Source of the DNA: Pseudomonas extremaustralis
GTDB lineage: Bacteria > Pseudomonadota > Gammaproteobacteria > Pseudomonadales > Pseudomonadaceae
NCBI RefSeq assembly: GCF_900102035.1
Contig: NZ_LT629689.1
Coordinates: 1,116,001 to 1,180,000, forward strand
Direction of reading: 5' to 3'
Length of the DNA: 64,000 nucleotides
Shown: positions 44,033-51,401 of the stretch, piece after piece
Layout: each line of letters opens with the position of its first letter
Position numbering within the stretch: the stretch's first letter is position 1
Made by a program: the position numbers and the translations under genes
Notes under the pieces: generated by a model
Databases searched by the model: none
Told to the model about the DNA's origin: nothing
What the model saw: only the letters and a program-made list of their open reading frames with translations

Positions 44033-45877
44033 ATGGCCTTTACCCTGGAGCTGGAAGAGTGGGTCGGCAGTGCCTGGCACCGCTTTATCACCCGGCGTGC
44101 GAGCGCCGATTTCCCGGCTGCGCGGGTCGAGCTTGTCGACCGCCAGCGCAGCCTGGCCCTGTTGTTTCGCGCCCTGGGCGGGGCCAGCGGGATTTCGCTG
44201 GAAGCGGCCAGCGAGCGCGACCTGCTGCTGCGCCGCAACCTCTTGATGCGCATCGCCGGCACCTGCAAGCACGCGCCGCTGGCCTCCTGCGATGGCAACC
44301 GCCTGCGCCTGCCGTCGAGCCTGGCGGTGTACCCCACGGCCGCGCTGAACCTGGAGTTGTATCGGTGGCTGACCCTGCTGGCGGCCCACGCCGGCCCCAT
44401 GACCCACTGGGCCCGCGACAACCAGCGCTGGACCTGGCTGCTGCTGCAACGCTACCCGGTGCTGCTGCCCAGCTACCGGCGCCTGGTGGACGCCCACCTG
44501 GCCTTGCGTCCCGACCCGGCCCGCCTCGAGCCCGGCGAAGCCGCCCTGGAAAAAGCCTTGTGCAAGGCCCTGCGCGAACCCGGTAGCGTGCGCCACTTGC
44601 CGCGCAGCGAAAGGGCCGCCTGGCCGTTGCCATTGTGGCTGTACCCGGCGCAGCACCTGGACGCGCCCCAGGCCCTGGACCTTGACGACGCGGAGGACGA
44701 CGACCTGGCCACGCACCCTGGCGAGCAACACGGTGCGCCCAAACGCGCCAGCCGCGTGGACGACCCGACCCGCGACGGCGGCCTGTTGGTGGTGCGCCTG
44801 GAAAACCTGTTCAGTTGGACCGAACATGTCGACCTCGATCGCTGGACCGACGACAGCGAAGACCCGGACGCCGCCCGCGTTGCCGAAGACCTGGAGCAGT
44901 TGAGCCTGTCGCGCCAGCGCGTGCGCAAGAGCGGCGGCCTCAAGCTGCACCTGGACCTGCCGCCCGCCGACGTCGATGACATCCCCCTCGGCGCCGGTAT
45001 CAAGTTGCCCGAATGGGATTACCGCCAGCAATGTCTGCAGGAAGGCTTCGTCAACCTGCAACTGATGCAGCCGCGCGCCGATGCGCCGCAACCCTTGCCG
45101 GACCGATTGCGCGGCCCGGCCCAGCGTCTGCGTCGGCAGTTCCAGCAGCTGCGCACCGACCGCCAATGGCAGCGCCAGCAACCCCAGGGCGCCGAACTCG
45201 ACCTGCAAGCCTGGGTGGATTTCCAGGTCCAGCGCCAGGTCGGCGCCTGCACCGAACGCGGCTTGTATCAGGAGCAACGGCACACTCACCGCGACCTGGC
45301 GTGCCTGCTGCTGGCGGACGTGTCGATGTCCACCGACGCGCATTTGAACGACAACCAAAAGGTCATCGACGTGATCCGCGACAGCCTGTTGCTGTTCGCT
45401 GAAAGCCTGGCTGGGCTGGGGGATGGGTTTGCGTTGTACGGCTTCTCGTCCTTGCGCCGGCATGACGTACGCCTGCAACAGCTCAAGACCTTCGAGCAAC
45501 CTTATGACGACCGTGCCCGTGGCTGCATCCAGGCGCTCAAACCGGGTTACTACACACGCATGGGCGCCGCGATTCGCCAGGCCACGCGCTTGCTGGGCGC
45601 GTGCAAACAGCGGCGCAAGTTGTTGTTGCTACTGACCGATGGCAAGCCCAATGACCTGGATTTGTATGAAGGCCGCTACGGCGTCGAGGACACCCGCCAG
45701 GCGGTGGTGGAGGCGCGGCGCCAGGGCCTGATCCCGTTCTGCATCACCATCGACAAACAGGCCGGGGACTACTTGCCGCACATGTTCGGTGCCCATGGCT
45801 ACACCCTGATCCGCCAGCCGGAACACTTGCCGTTGCGCCTGCCGCAGTTGTATCGGCAGTTGACCGAACGTCAGTAG
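44033..45877 (+). CDS. norD: NorD, NO reductase activation protein with VWA domain
   Basis: This 614-residue soluble protein has a divergent N-terminal region and a C-terminal von Willebrand A domain. LACLLLADVSMSTDAHL holds the MIDAS DxSxS, LFAESLAGLGDGFALYGFSS follows, then LLLLLTDGKPNDLD and the tail HMFGAHGYTLIRQPEHLPLRLPQLYRQL. It pairs with the NirQ ATPase to mature the NorBC enzyme. ATG 44033 follows TGGAG; the in-frame extension to 43985 looks non-coding. Confidence 0.94.
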   Translation: MAFTLELEEWVGSAWHRFITRRASADFPAARVELVDRQRSLALLFRALGGASGISLEAASERDLLLRRNLLMRIAGTCKHAPLASCDGNRLRLPSSLAVYPTAALNLELYRWLTLLAAHAGPMTHWARDNQRWTWLLLQRYPVLLPSYRRLVDAHLALRPDPARLEPGEAALEKALCKALREPGSVRHLPRSERAAWPLPLWLYPAQHLDAPQALDLDDAEDDDLATHPGEQHGAPKRASRVDDPTRDGGLLVVRLENLFSWTEHVDLDRWTDDSEDPDAARVAEDLEQLSLSRQRVRKSGGLKLHLDLPPADVDDIPLGAGIKLPEWDYRQQCLQEGFVNLQLMQPRADAPQPLPDRLRGPAQRLRRQFQQLRTDRQWQRQQPQGAELDLQAWVDFQVQRQVGACTERGLYQEQRHTHRDLACLLLADVSMSTDAHLNDNQKVIDVIRDSLLLFAESLAGLGDGFALYGFSSLRRHDVRLQQLKTFEQPYDDRARGCIQALKPGYYTRMGAAIRQATRLLGACKQRRKLLLLLTDGKPNDLDLYEGRYGVEDTRQAVVEARRQGLIPFCITIDKQAGDYLPHMFGAHGYTLIRQPEHLPLRLPQLYRQLTERQ

Positions 45878-46062
45878 AAGTCGCGCGGCAACCAGAAGAA
45901 CAGGGCGATGCAACCCAGCGCCAGGCTCAGGCAGAACCACTGGAAACGCTGCAAGCGCCGCGCTTGCACATTGACGTTGGAGGCGGGCAGGGCCATGCCA
46001 CAGGCGGTGCACGCCTGGCGCGCATCGGCATGGCGCTGTTGGCAGTACAGGCAGGTCTTCAC
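45871..46062 (-). CDS. Small zinc-ribbon plus membrane-helix protein beside dnr
   Basis: This 63-residue protein begins KTCLYCQQRHADARQACTACGMALP, two CxxC pairs typical of a zinc ribbon, and ends with one transmembrane helix (FQWFCLSLALGCIALFFWLP). It overlaps norD by seven bases (convergent) and the dnr gene by four (same strand), so it is made together with Dnr. Small proteins of this kind are annotated DnrP in pseudomonads; its role is not established. It could link the Dnr operon to membrane or redox state. Confidence 0.75.
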   Translation of the reverse strand: MKTCLYCQQRHADARQACTACGMALPASNVNVQARRLQRFQWFCLSLALGCIALFFWLPRDFY

Positions 46063-46775
46063 TCGAACTGCTCCAGGCGCAGGCGATCGAGAATGACAAT
46101 CTGGCGACCGTCCTGGGTGATGATTTTTTCATCGATCAGGCGCCGGATAATCCGCGAGAACGTCTCCGGCTGGATCGACAAATGCCCGGCGATCAATTGC
46201 TTGGCCATGGGCAGCTCGAAACAACTGTCGGTGCTGGACAAGTGCATCAATTGGGTCAGCAGGTAGCGCACCACGCGGTGCGTGGCGTTTTTCAGCGACA
46301 GGGTTTCGATCTCGTTGACCCGCTGGTGCAGGCGCACGCACAACTTGCCGAGCAGGGCGAAGGTCAGGCGGCTGTTGCCGCGCAACAGGCGCATGTAGGT
46401 GGCGTTGGACACGCGGTACAACTGCGTGGGGCACACCGCTTCGGCGCAGGCCACATAGTTGGGGGTGTCCATCAGCATCATGGCTTCGGCGAAGGTCTGC
46501 CGCTCGCTGATCACCTCGAAGACCTTCTCCTGGCCATCGGGGGTCAGCCGGTAGATCTTCACCGCGCCAGCAATCACGAAGTAGAACGCATCGGCAGGTT
46601 CGCCCTGGCGGAACAGCGGCTCGCCCTTGTCGATGCTGAGCAACTGACTGCTGGCCATCAACTCGTCGAGTTCCTGCTCGTTCAGCGGCTCGAACAAGTG
46701 GTGGCCGCGCAGGATTTGATGGTGCACGCGATGCAAGACCTTGCCTGGTTCCCTGAGTATCAGCGGCGCGTTCAC
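46059..46775 (-). CDS. dnr: Dnr, CRP/FNR-family NO-responsive regulator of denitrification
   Basis: This 238-residue protein resembles P. aeruginosa Dnr over its length (HHLFEPLNEQELDELMASSQ, KGEPLFRQGEPADAFYFVIAGAVKIYRL, TFAEAMMLMDTPNYVACAEA, LSLKNATHRVVRYLL). The helix-turn-helix GHLSIQPETFSRIIRRLIDE should read TTGAT-N4-ATCAA boxes. The four-cysteine N-terminal cluster of Anr/FNR is absent, which fits Dnr, a heme-dependent NO sensor. The first start is GTG 46775, overlapping the stop of a 30-residue frame; a TTG at 46736 would give the length of the P. aeruginosa protein. Confidence 0.92.
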   Translation of the reverse strand: MNAPLILREPGKVLHRVHHQILRGHHLFEPLNEQELDELMASSQLLSIDKGEPLFRQGEPADAFYFVIAGAVKIYRLTPDGQEKVFEVISERQTFAEAMMLMDTPNYVACAEAVCPTQLYRVSNATYMRLLRGNSRLTFALLGKLCVRLHQRVNEIETLSLKNATHRVVRYLLTQLMHLSSTDSCFELPMAKQLIAGHLSIQPETFSRIIRRLIDEKIITQDGRQIVILDRLRLEQFE

Positions 46776-46864
46776 ACCAGCACCAGGGACAGGCCGCTGG
46801 CGGCTGCCAGCATGGAGCCGAGGATCACAAACCAGGCGAGGGGGACACAGGCGTTTTTCATCAT
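46772..46864 (-). CDS. Thirty-residue hydrophobic small protein upstream of dnr
   Basis: The frame ATGATGAAA to TGA encodes 30 residues (MMKNACVPLAWFVILGSM, then LAAASGLSLVLV), a single membrane helix or signal-like segment. CCGGAGCC precedes the start, giving a ribosome site. Its stop overlaps the GTG of dnr (GTGA), a coupling arrangement. It may be a membrane micropeptide or a leader peptide controlling dnr translation. It is too short for ordinary gene finders; conservation is untested here. Confidence 0.45.
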   Translation of the reverse strand: MMKNACVPLAWFVILGSMLAAASGLSLVLV

Positions 46865-46923
46865 GGCTCCGGGGGACGGTGTGGATACAGGCGCGAGGGT
46901 AATCCTTTGGCTTGGATGGCGAC

Positions 46924-46937
46924 TTGATTTAAGACAA
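46924..46937. promoter_or_regulatory. Weak Anr-like site between dnr and nnrS
   Basis: TTGATTTAAGACAA keeps one perfect half (TTGAT) while the second half (GACAA) departs from ATCAA. It lies in the 129-base divergent region between the small upstream frame of dnr and nnrS, where Anr control of both would be expected. Confidence 0.4.
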
Positions 46938-46993
46938 GGGCAATCCACACGCATCGGCGCAAGATCGTCGCAGTCCTGAAGGGAGGCCGTGTT

Positions 46994-48184
46994 ATGCAAG
47001 TGCTCGATCGACGCAAGGCGATGTCGATTCATCCGTTGTTCCGCCTGGCTTTCCGGCCATTCTTCCTCGGTGCCTGCCTGTTGGCGGCAGTGGCGATCCC
47101 CCTGTGGCTGCTGGCCCTTGGCGGTCACGTCGGCGCCTGGCAACCGGCTGGCGGCTGGCTGGCCTGGCACCGCCATGAACTGCTGTTCGGCTTTGGCCTG
47201 GCGATCATCGCCGGGTTCCTGCTCACGGCGGTGCAGACCTGGACCGGTCGTCCGGGCATCAGCGGCCACGCCTTGGCGCTGCTCGCCGGACTGTGGCTGG
47301 CGGCACGCCTGGGCTGGTTGTTCGACCTGCATTGGCCGCTGCTGGCGGTGCTGGAACTGGCTTTTCCCCTGGCCGTGGCCGGTGTGATGGGCTGGACCTT
47401 GTGGCAGGTGCGGCAGAAGCGCAACTACCCGATTGTGCTGGTGCTGGCGTTGCTGGCGGTGGCCGATGCGCTGTCGCTGTATGGCTTGCTGCGCAATGAC
47501 CTGGGCTTGCAACGCCAGGCGGTGCTGACCGGCCTGTGGCTGGTGGCGGCGATGATGGGCCTGATCGGCGGCCGGGTGATTCCGTTTTTTACCCAGCGTG
47601 GTCTGGGCCGGGTCGAGGCGGTCAAGCCCTGGCCGTGGCTGGACCGCCTGTTGCTCGGCGCCTCGATGCTGGTCGCGCTGCTCTATGGGGCGGGGCCGGC
47701 GCTTTCGGCCAACCTGTGGATCGGCCTGCTGTTTGCCGGCCTGGGGCTCGGGCACCTGCTGCGCCTGGTGCGCTGGCATGACCTTGGCCTGTGGCGCGTG
47801 CCGCTGCTGTGGTCGTTGCACCTGGCGTATGCATGGCTGGCCGTGGCGTGCCTGGGCATGGCGCTGTGGCACTTCGGTGCGCCGCTCAACCCCAGCCTGG
47901 CCGTGCATGCGTTGACCATTGGCGCCATGGGCGGCTTGATCCTGGCGATGATCGCCCGCGTCAGCCTGGGTCATACCGGTCGTCCATTGCAGCCGCCGGC
48001 GGGGATGACCCTGGCGTTTGTCCTGCTCAACCTCGCGTGTATAAGCCGGGTCGCGCTGGTGCTGTGGTTGCCATTGGCCGCGCTGTGGCTGGCCGGATTG
48101 TGCTGGACGCTCGGGCTGGGTCTGTACCTGTGGCGTTATGGCCCGATGCTGTGGCAAGCGCGGGTCGATGGGCATCCGGGTTAG
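46994..48184 (+). CDS. nnrS: NnrS family membrane protein
   Basis: This 396-residue protein has about 12 membrane segments and the NnrS opening (HPLFRLAFRPFFLGACLLAAVAIPLWLL). WHRHELLFGFGLAIIAGFLLTAVQTWTGRP, GLIGGRVIPFFTQRGLGR and ALTIGAMGGLILAMIARVSLGHTGRPL are further signatures. NnrS is a heme and copper containing protein that lessens the damage of NO and iron-nitrosyl stress to metabolism. GGGAGG precedes ATG 46994. It is divergent from dnr and followed closely by a CopD-like gene. Confidence 0.95.
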   Translation: MQVLDRRKAMSIHPLFRLAFRPFFLGACLLAAVAIPLWLLALGGHVGAWQPAGGWLAWHRHELLFGFGLAIIAGFLLTAVQTWTGRPGISGHALALLAGLWLAARLGWLFDLHWPLLAVLELAFPLAVAGVMGWTLWQVRQKRNYPIVLVLALLAVADALSLYGLLRNDLGLQRQAVLTGLWLVAAMMGLIGGRVIPFFTQRGLGRVEAVKPWPWLDRLLLGASMLVALLYGAGPALSANLWIGLLFAGLGLGHLLRLVRWHDLGLWRVPLLWSLHLAYAWLAVACLGMALWHFGAPLNPSLAVHALTIGAMGGLILAMIARVSLGHTGRPLQPPAGMTLAFVLLNLACISRVALVLWLPLAALWLAGLCWTLGLGLYLWRYGPMLWQARVDGHPG

Positions 48185-48193
48185 GAGAACGTC

Positions 48194-48625
48194 ATGCTCT
48201 ATTCATGGCTGTTGATCGTGCATCTGCTGGCGGCGATGGCCTTTATCGGCACGCTGTTTTTCGAAGTAGTGATCTGGCACAGCGCCCGTGAGGAACTGGC
48301 CTGGTCGGCGCAATTCACCTCTGACCACGCCATTGCCCGACGCTCGCGCCAAGTGCTGCATGGCGTCGTGGTGCTGCTGTACGGCGCCGGCATCGGCCTG
48401 GCCTGGCACTACCGCGCAGTGTTGAGCGTGCCGTGGGGCAGCCGTTTCGCGGCGCTGCTGAGCCTGAAAATCCTGTTGGCGCTGAGCATCATCGGCCACT
48501 ACCTGTGGCTGGCCTACCTGCTGAGTCACCAGCGCCTGAGCCCCAGGCGAGCGACGTGGATTCGTCGCAGCATCCTGGGGCATATGGTGCTGATCGTGAT
48601 CCTCGCCAAGTGGATGCTGCGCTGA
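48194..48625 (+). CDS. CopD-like small integral membrane protein, second copy
   Basis: This 143-residue protein has four membrane segments, paralogous to 36531-36974. Shared features are MLY at the start, His10, FIGTLFFEV, LLSLKILLALSIIGHY and GHMVLIVILAK. It lies nine bases after nnrS with GGAG before ATG 48194, so it is co-transcribed with nnrS. Conserved histidines suggest heme or copper binding. Role unknown. Confidence 0.78.
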   Translation: MLYSWLLIVHLLAAMAFIGTLFFEVVIWHSAREELAWSAQFTSDHAIARRSRQVLHGVVVLLYGAGIGLAWHYRAVLSVPWGSRFAALLSLKILLALSIIGHYLWLAYLLSHQRLSPRRATWIRRSILGHMVLIVILAKWMLR

Positions 48626-48691
48626 TCAGGCCGCCGGGTTGATCGCGCAGGCAAACAGCAGGTGGTTTTCCAGGTGGATGGGCTCGCGCAG
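48626..48691 (-). pseudogene. Remnant of the 3' end of a dnrN/ytfE-type (Ric di-iron) gene
   Basis: The reverse strand encodes LREPIHLENHLLFACAINPAA followed by TGA at 48628-48626. Ric/YtfE/DnrN proteins end with an EHIHLENNxLFPRA-type motif holding di-iron ligands; here one His is Pro and PR is AC. The upstream reverse-strand sequence is only the complement of the norR remnant, so just the last 21 codons survive. Such repair proteins protect iron centres from NO. Confidence 0.6.
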
Positions 48692-48776
48692 GCCCTGGAG
48701 CATTGCACCGGCAACTGGGCTGGGGGTGGATTCGAGCAACCTGCACAAGCTGACGCGACGGTTGGGCCTCAAGTCA
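48689..48776 (+). pseudogene. Remnant of the 3' end of a norR-type regulator gene, frameshifted
   Basis: Forward-strand QALEHCTGNWA (48689-48721) continues, after a frame change, as LGVDSSNLHKLTRRLGLKS (48720-48776). Joined with about five missing residues these give the Fis-type helix-turn-helix that ends NorR (pattern ALxxxxGNWAAAARxLxxDxxNLxRLAxRLGLK). NorR is an NO-responsive sigma-54 activator. No other part of the gene is present to the left. Confidence 0.65.
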
Positions 48777-48875
48777 TGGCGTGCGTCGCCATGCCGCGGG
48801 CGAATGTTGATCGTGGTCAAGGGCTAAACGCGTGGCGGTTCCCACACTGTGGCGAACTTTTTCGAGGATCGCGCC

Positions 48876-49523
48876 ATGCCCCTGTCTCTTGCGCAATTGC
48901 GCCGTAACTACACCCTTTATGGTTTACGCGATGACGGGGTGCCGGCCGATCCCATGGAGTTATTCGACCAGTGGCTCAACCAGGCGCGCAAGACCGAAGT
49001 GCCGCCCGCCGAGGCCAACAGCATGGCCCTGGCCACGGTCGACCGTGACGGACACGCCCACTGCCGCATGCTGCTGCTCAAGGGGTTCAACGCCCAGGGG
49101 CTGTTCTTTTTTGGCCATTACCTGAGCGCCAAGGGCCAGGAATTGGCGAGCAATCCCCACGCCGCCATGACGTTTTTCTGGCCGGGCCTGGAGCGTCAGG
49201 TGCGCGTTGAAGGGCCGGTGGTGAAAGTCGATGAGCAACTGTCGGACGACTATTTCGACGTGCGCCCGGCCGCCAGCCAGTTGGGCACCTGGGCCTCGCC
49301 CCAGAGCCAGGCCCTGAGCCATCGCAGCGAGCTGGACACCCGCTTGCGCGAGGTCACCGAGCATTTCGCCGGCCGGCAACCGCCACGGCCCGAACACTGG
49401 GGCGGGTACTGCCTGCAACCGCGCCGCATCGAGTTCTGGCAAGGCCGCCCCAACCGCCTGCACGACCGCCTCGACTATCGCTTGCATGACGCGACCTGGC
49501 AGCGCACGCGCCTGGCTCCCTGA
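48876..49523 (+). CDS. pdxH: Pyridoxine/pyridoxamine 5'-phosphate oxidase
   Basis: This 215-residue FMN enzyme oxidises pyridoxine or pyridoxamine phosphate to pyridoxal phosphate. It has NSMALATVDRDGHAHCRMLLLKGFNAQGLFFFGHYLSAKGQEL (FMN site), AAMTFFWPGLERQVRVEGPV and WGGYCLQPRRIEFWQGRPNRLHDRL (PLP site). GAGGA precedes ATG 48876; a GTG at 48849 would add nine residues. It starts just after the norR remnant. It is not obviously part of the anaerobic set, although PLP serves many enzymes. Confidence 0.95.
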   Translation: MPLSLAQLRRNYTLYGLRDDGVPADPMELFDQWLNQARKTEVPPAEANSMALATVDRDGHAHCRMLLLKGFNAQGLFFFGHYLSAKGQELASNPHAAMTFFWPGLERQVRVEGPVVKVDEQLSDDYFDVRPAASQLGTWASPQSQALSHRSELDTRLREVTEHFAGRQPPRPEHWGGYCLQPRRIEFWQGRPNRLHDRLDYRLHDATWQRTRLAP

Positions 49524-49608
49524 ACGGGGTACCTCCTTCGAGGAATAGGCCCTGCGCCCGTTGCGGCGCAGGCTGACGATCACTTTCTTCACACCTGGAG
49601 CCTTGCTC
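49524..49608 (+). promoter_or_regulatory. Structured leader before moaB
   Basis: The 85 bases between pdxH and moaB can form two hairpins: CCTC-CTTC-GAGG (49532-49543) and CTGCGCC-CGTTGC-GGCGCAG (49552-49571, seven perfect pairs). No T-run follows, so this is not a classical terminator. A molybdenum-cofactor-responsive RNA is conceivable given the gene, but the full consensus was not recognised. Confidence 0.35.
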
Positions 49609-50163
49609 ATGGCCCATTTGAAACAACGCAATTTCGTGCCCCTGAACATCGCGGTCCTGACCATCAGCGACACCCGCACCCTCGACACCGACACCTCCGG
49701 CCAGACTCTGGTGGACCGCCTCCAGGGCGCCGGGCATGTGCTGGTCGACCGTGGCCTGGTGATCGACGATATCTACCAGATCCGCGCCCAGGTCTCCCTG
49801 TGGATCGCCGATCCCGACGTGCAAGTGGTGCTGATGACCGGCGGCACCGGCTTCACCGTCCGCGACAACACGCCCCAGGCGGTGCTGCCGTTGCTGGACA
49901 AACAAGTGGACGGTTTCGGGGAGCTGTTCCGCCAGGTGTCCCTGGCCGAAATCGGTACCTCGACCTTGCAGTCCCGCGCCTTGGCCGGCCTCAGCAATGG
50001 CGTGCTGGTGTGCTGCATGCCGGGTTCGCCGGGGGCGTGTCGAACCGCCTGGGATCAGATCCTCGTCGGGCAGTTGGACAGCCGCACCGGCCCGTGCAAC
50101 TTCGTGCCGCACCTCAAGCCTCAGGTCGAGCAAATCCTGCAGGCCTGCGAGGCGCGGTCATGA
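49609..50163 (+). CDS. moaB: Molybdenum cofactor biosynthesis protein MoaB
   Basis: This 184-residue MogA/MoaB-fold protein binds or adenylylates molybdopterin. It shows NIAVLTISDTRTLDTDTSGQTLVDRL, VVLMTGGTGFTVRDNTPQAV (the GGTG motif), and GFGELFRQVSLAEIGTSTLQSRALAG with CCMPGSPGACRTAWD. It precedes moeA with a four-base overlap. Molybdenum cofactor is needed for nitrate reductase, which fits the neighbouring anaerobic genes. TGGAG precedes ATG 49609. Confidence 0.93.
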   Translation: MAHLKQRNFVPLNIAVLTISDTRTLDTDTSGQTLVDRLQGAGHVLVDRGLVIDDIYQIRAQVSLWIADPDVQVVLMTGGTGFTVRDNTPQAVLPLLDKQVDGFGELFRQVSLAEIGTSTLQSRALAGLSNGVLVCCMPGSPGACRTAWDQILVGQLDSRTGPCNFVPHLKPQVEQILQACEARS

Positions 50164-51392
50164 GCACCTCGGTGTGTGACAGCGGGCACCTGATGCCGGT
50201 GGACGAGGCGATTGCCACGCTGCTGGCCCAGGCACCGCCGCCGCCCGCCACCCAGGTGATCGGGCTGGAGCAGGCGCTGGGGCGGGTCATCGCCGAAGAG
50301 CTGTTCTCGCCCCTGGACTTGCCCGGCTTCGACAACAGCGCCATGGACGGCTACGCCCTGCGCGCCGAGGACGTGCCGGCGGAGGGCGGCTACCTGATGC
50401 TCGCCGGGCGCATCGCCGCCGGGCAGCACAGCACCGCGAACGTGCAGGCCGGACAGGCGGTGCGCCTCTTCACCGGCGCACCATTGCCGCCCGGCGCGGA
50501 CACGGTGGTGCCCCAGGAACGCTGTCGCAGCTATGGCCAGCGCATCTGGTGCCCGCCGGTACGTGCCGGCGAGCACGTGCGCAAGCAGGGTGAAGAATTG
50601 CGCCGCGGCCAGACCCTGATCGCCGTCGGCAAACGCCTGCGCGCCCAGGACATCGGCCTGCTTGCCTCGGCCGGCATCCCGCGCTTGAAAGTCTATCGCC
50701 CGCTGCGGGTGTGCCTGCTCAGCAGTGGCAACGAACTGCGCGAACCGGGCGAGGCGCTGGTGCCGGGGCAGATCTACAACAGCAACCGGCATGCCCTGGC
50801 CGCGTTGCTGCGCGGCTGGGGCGTGGAGGTCTATGACTACGGGGTGATGGCCGACGAACTTGCCGCCAGCCGCGATGCGTTGGCCCTGGCCGCGTCCGAA
50901 TGCGACGTGCTGCTGACCTCCGCCGGTGTGTCGGTAGGGGAGGAGGACCATCTCAAACAAGCCATCGAAGAACTCGGCCGCGTCGACTTCTGGCGCCTGG
51001 CGATCCAGCCCGGCAAGCCCCTGGCGTTTGGCAACGTGGCCGGCAAACCGTGGCTGGGGTTGCCGGGCAACCCGTCGGCGGCGCTGATCACGGCGCTGGT
51101 GGTGGTGCGCCCGTTCCTGTTGCGTGCCCAGGGGATGGAACGGGTACTGCCGGTGCCAATCCCGGTGCCGGCCGGTTTTGAATGGCTCAAGCCCAACTGT
51201 CGTCGCCAGTACCTGCGTGCGCGCCTGGTGCCCGGCGAGGATGGGCAATTGCGCGCGATCCTGCACCCCCAGCAGAGTTCGGCCATGCTCACCGCGGCGT
51301 GCTGGGCCGACGGCCTGGTGATCGTCGAACGCGAGCAGTTGGTGGTCAGGGATGCGCCGGTGGCCTTTTTGTCTTTTGCCGACTTTCAGTGA
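50160..51392 (+). CDS. moeA: Molybdopterin molybdenumtransferase MoeA
   Basis: This 410-residue protein inserts molybdate into adenylylated molybdopterin. Motifs are LPGFDNSAMDGYALRAEDV near residue 58, FTGAPLPPGADTVVPQE, VCLLSSGNELREPGE, VLLTSAGVSVGEEDHLKQAI and GLPGNPSAALITALVVVRPFL. Length matches the family. It overlaps moaB by four bases and precedes ubiU by nine, suggesting one long transcript moaB-moeA-ubiU-ubiV-ubiT. Confidence 0.96.
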   Translation: MSTSVCDSGHLMPVDEAIATLLAQAPPPPATQVIGLEQALGRVIAEELFSPLDLPGFDNSAMDGYALRAEDVPAEGGYLMLAGRIAAGQHSTANVQAGQAVRLFTGAPLPPGADTVVPQERCRSYGQRIWCPPVRAGEHVRKQGEELRRGQTLIAVGKRLRAQDIGLLASAGIPRLKVYRPLRVCLLSSGNELREPGEALVPGQIYNSNRHALAALLRGWGVEVYDYGVMADELAASRDALALAASECDVLLTSAGVSVGEEDHLKQAIEELGRVDFWRLAIQPGKPLAFGNVAGKPWLGLPGNPSAALITALVVVRPFLLRAQGMERVLPVPIPVPAGFEWLKPNCRRQYLRARLVPGEDGQLRAILHPQQSSAMLTAACWADGLVIVEREQLVVRDAPVAFLSFADFQ

Positions 51393-51401
51393 GGAACCCC
51401 C

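Noticed and set aside
46865..48175. Reverse-strand frame opposite nnrS that continues into the small frame before dnr
   Set aside because: The part opposite nnrS is a Gln/Arg/His-rich shadow; only the last 30 codons, with their own ribosome site, were kept as a possible gene.
48639..48827. Forward 62-codon frame taken as a small gene between copD-like and pdxH
   Set aside because: Its useful part is the NorR C-terminal motif in a broken frame, so it is better explained as part of a gene remnant.
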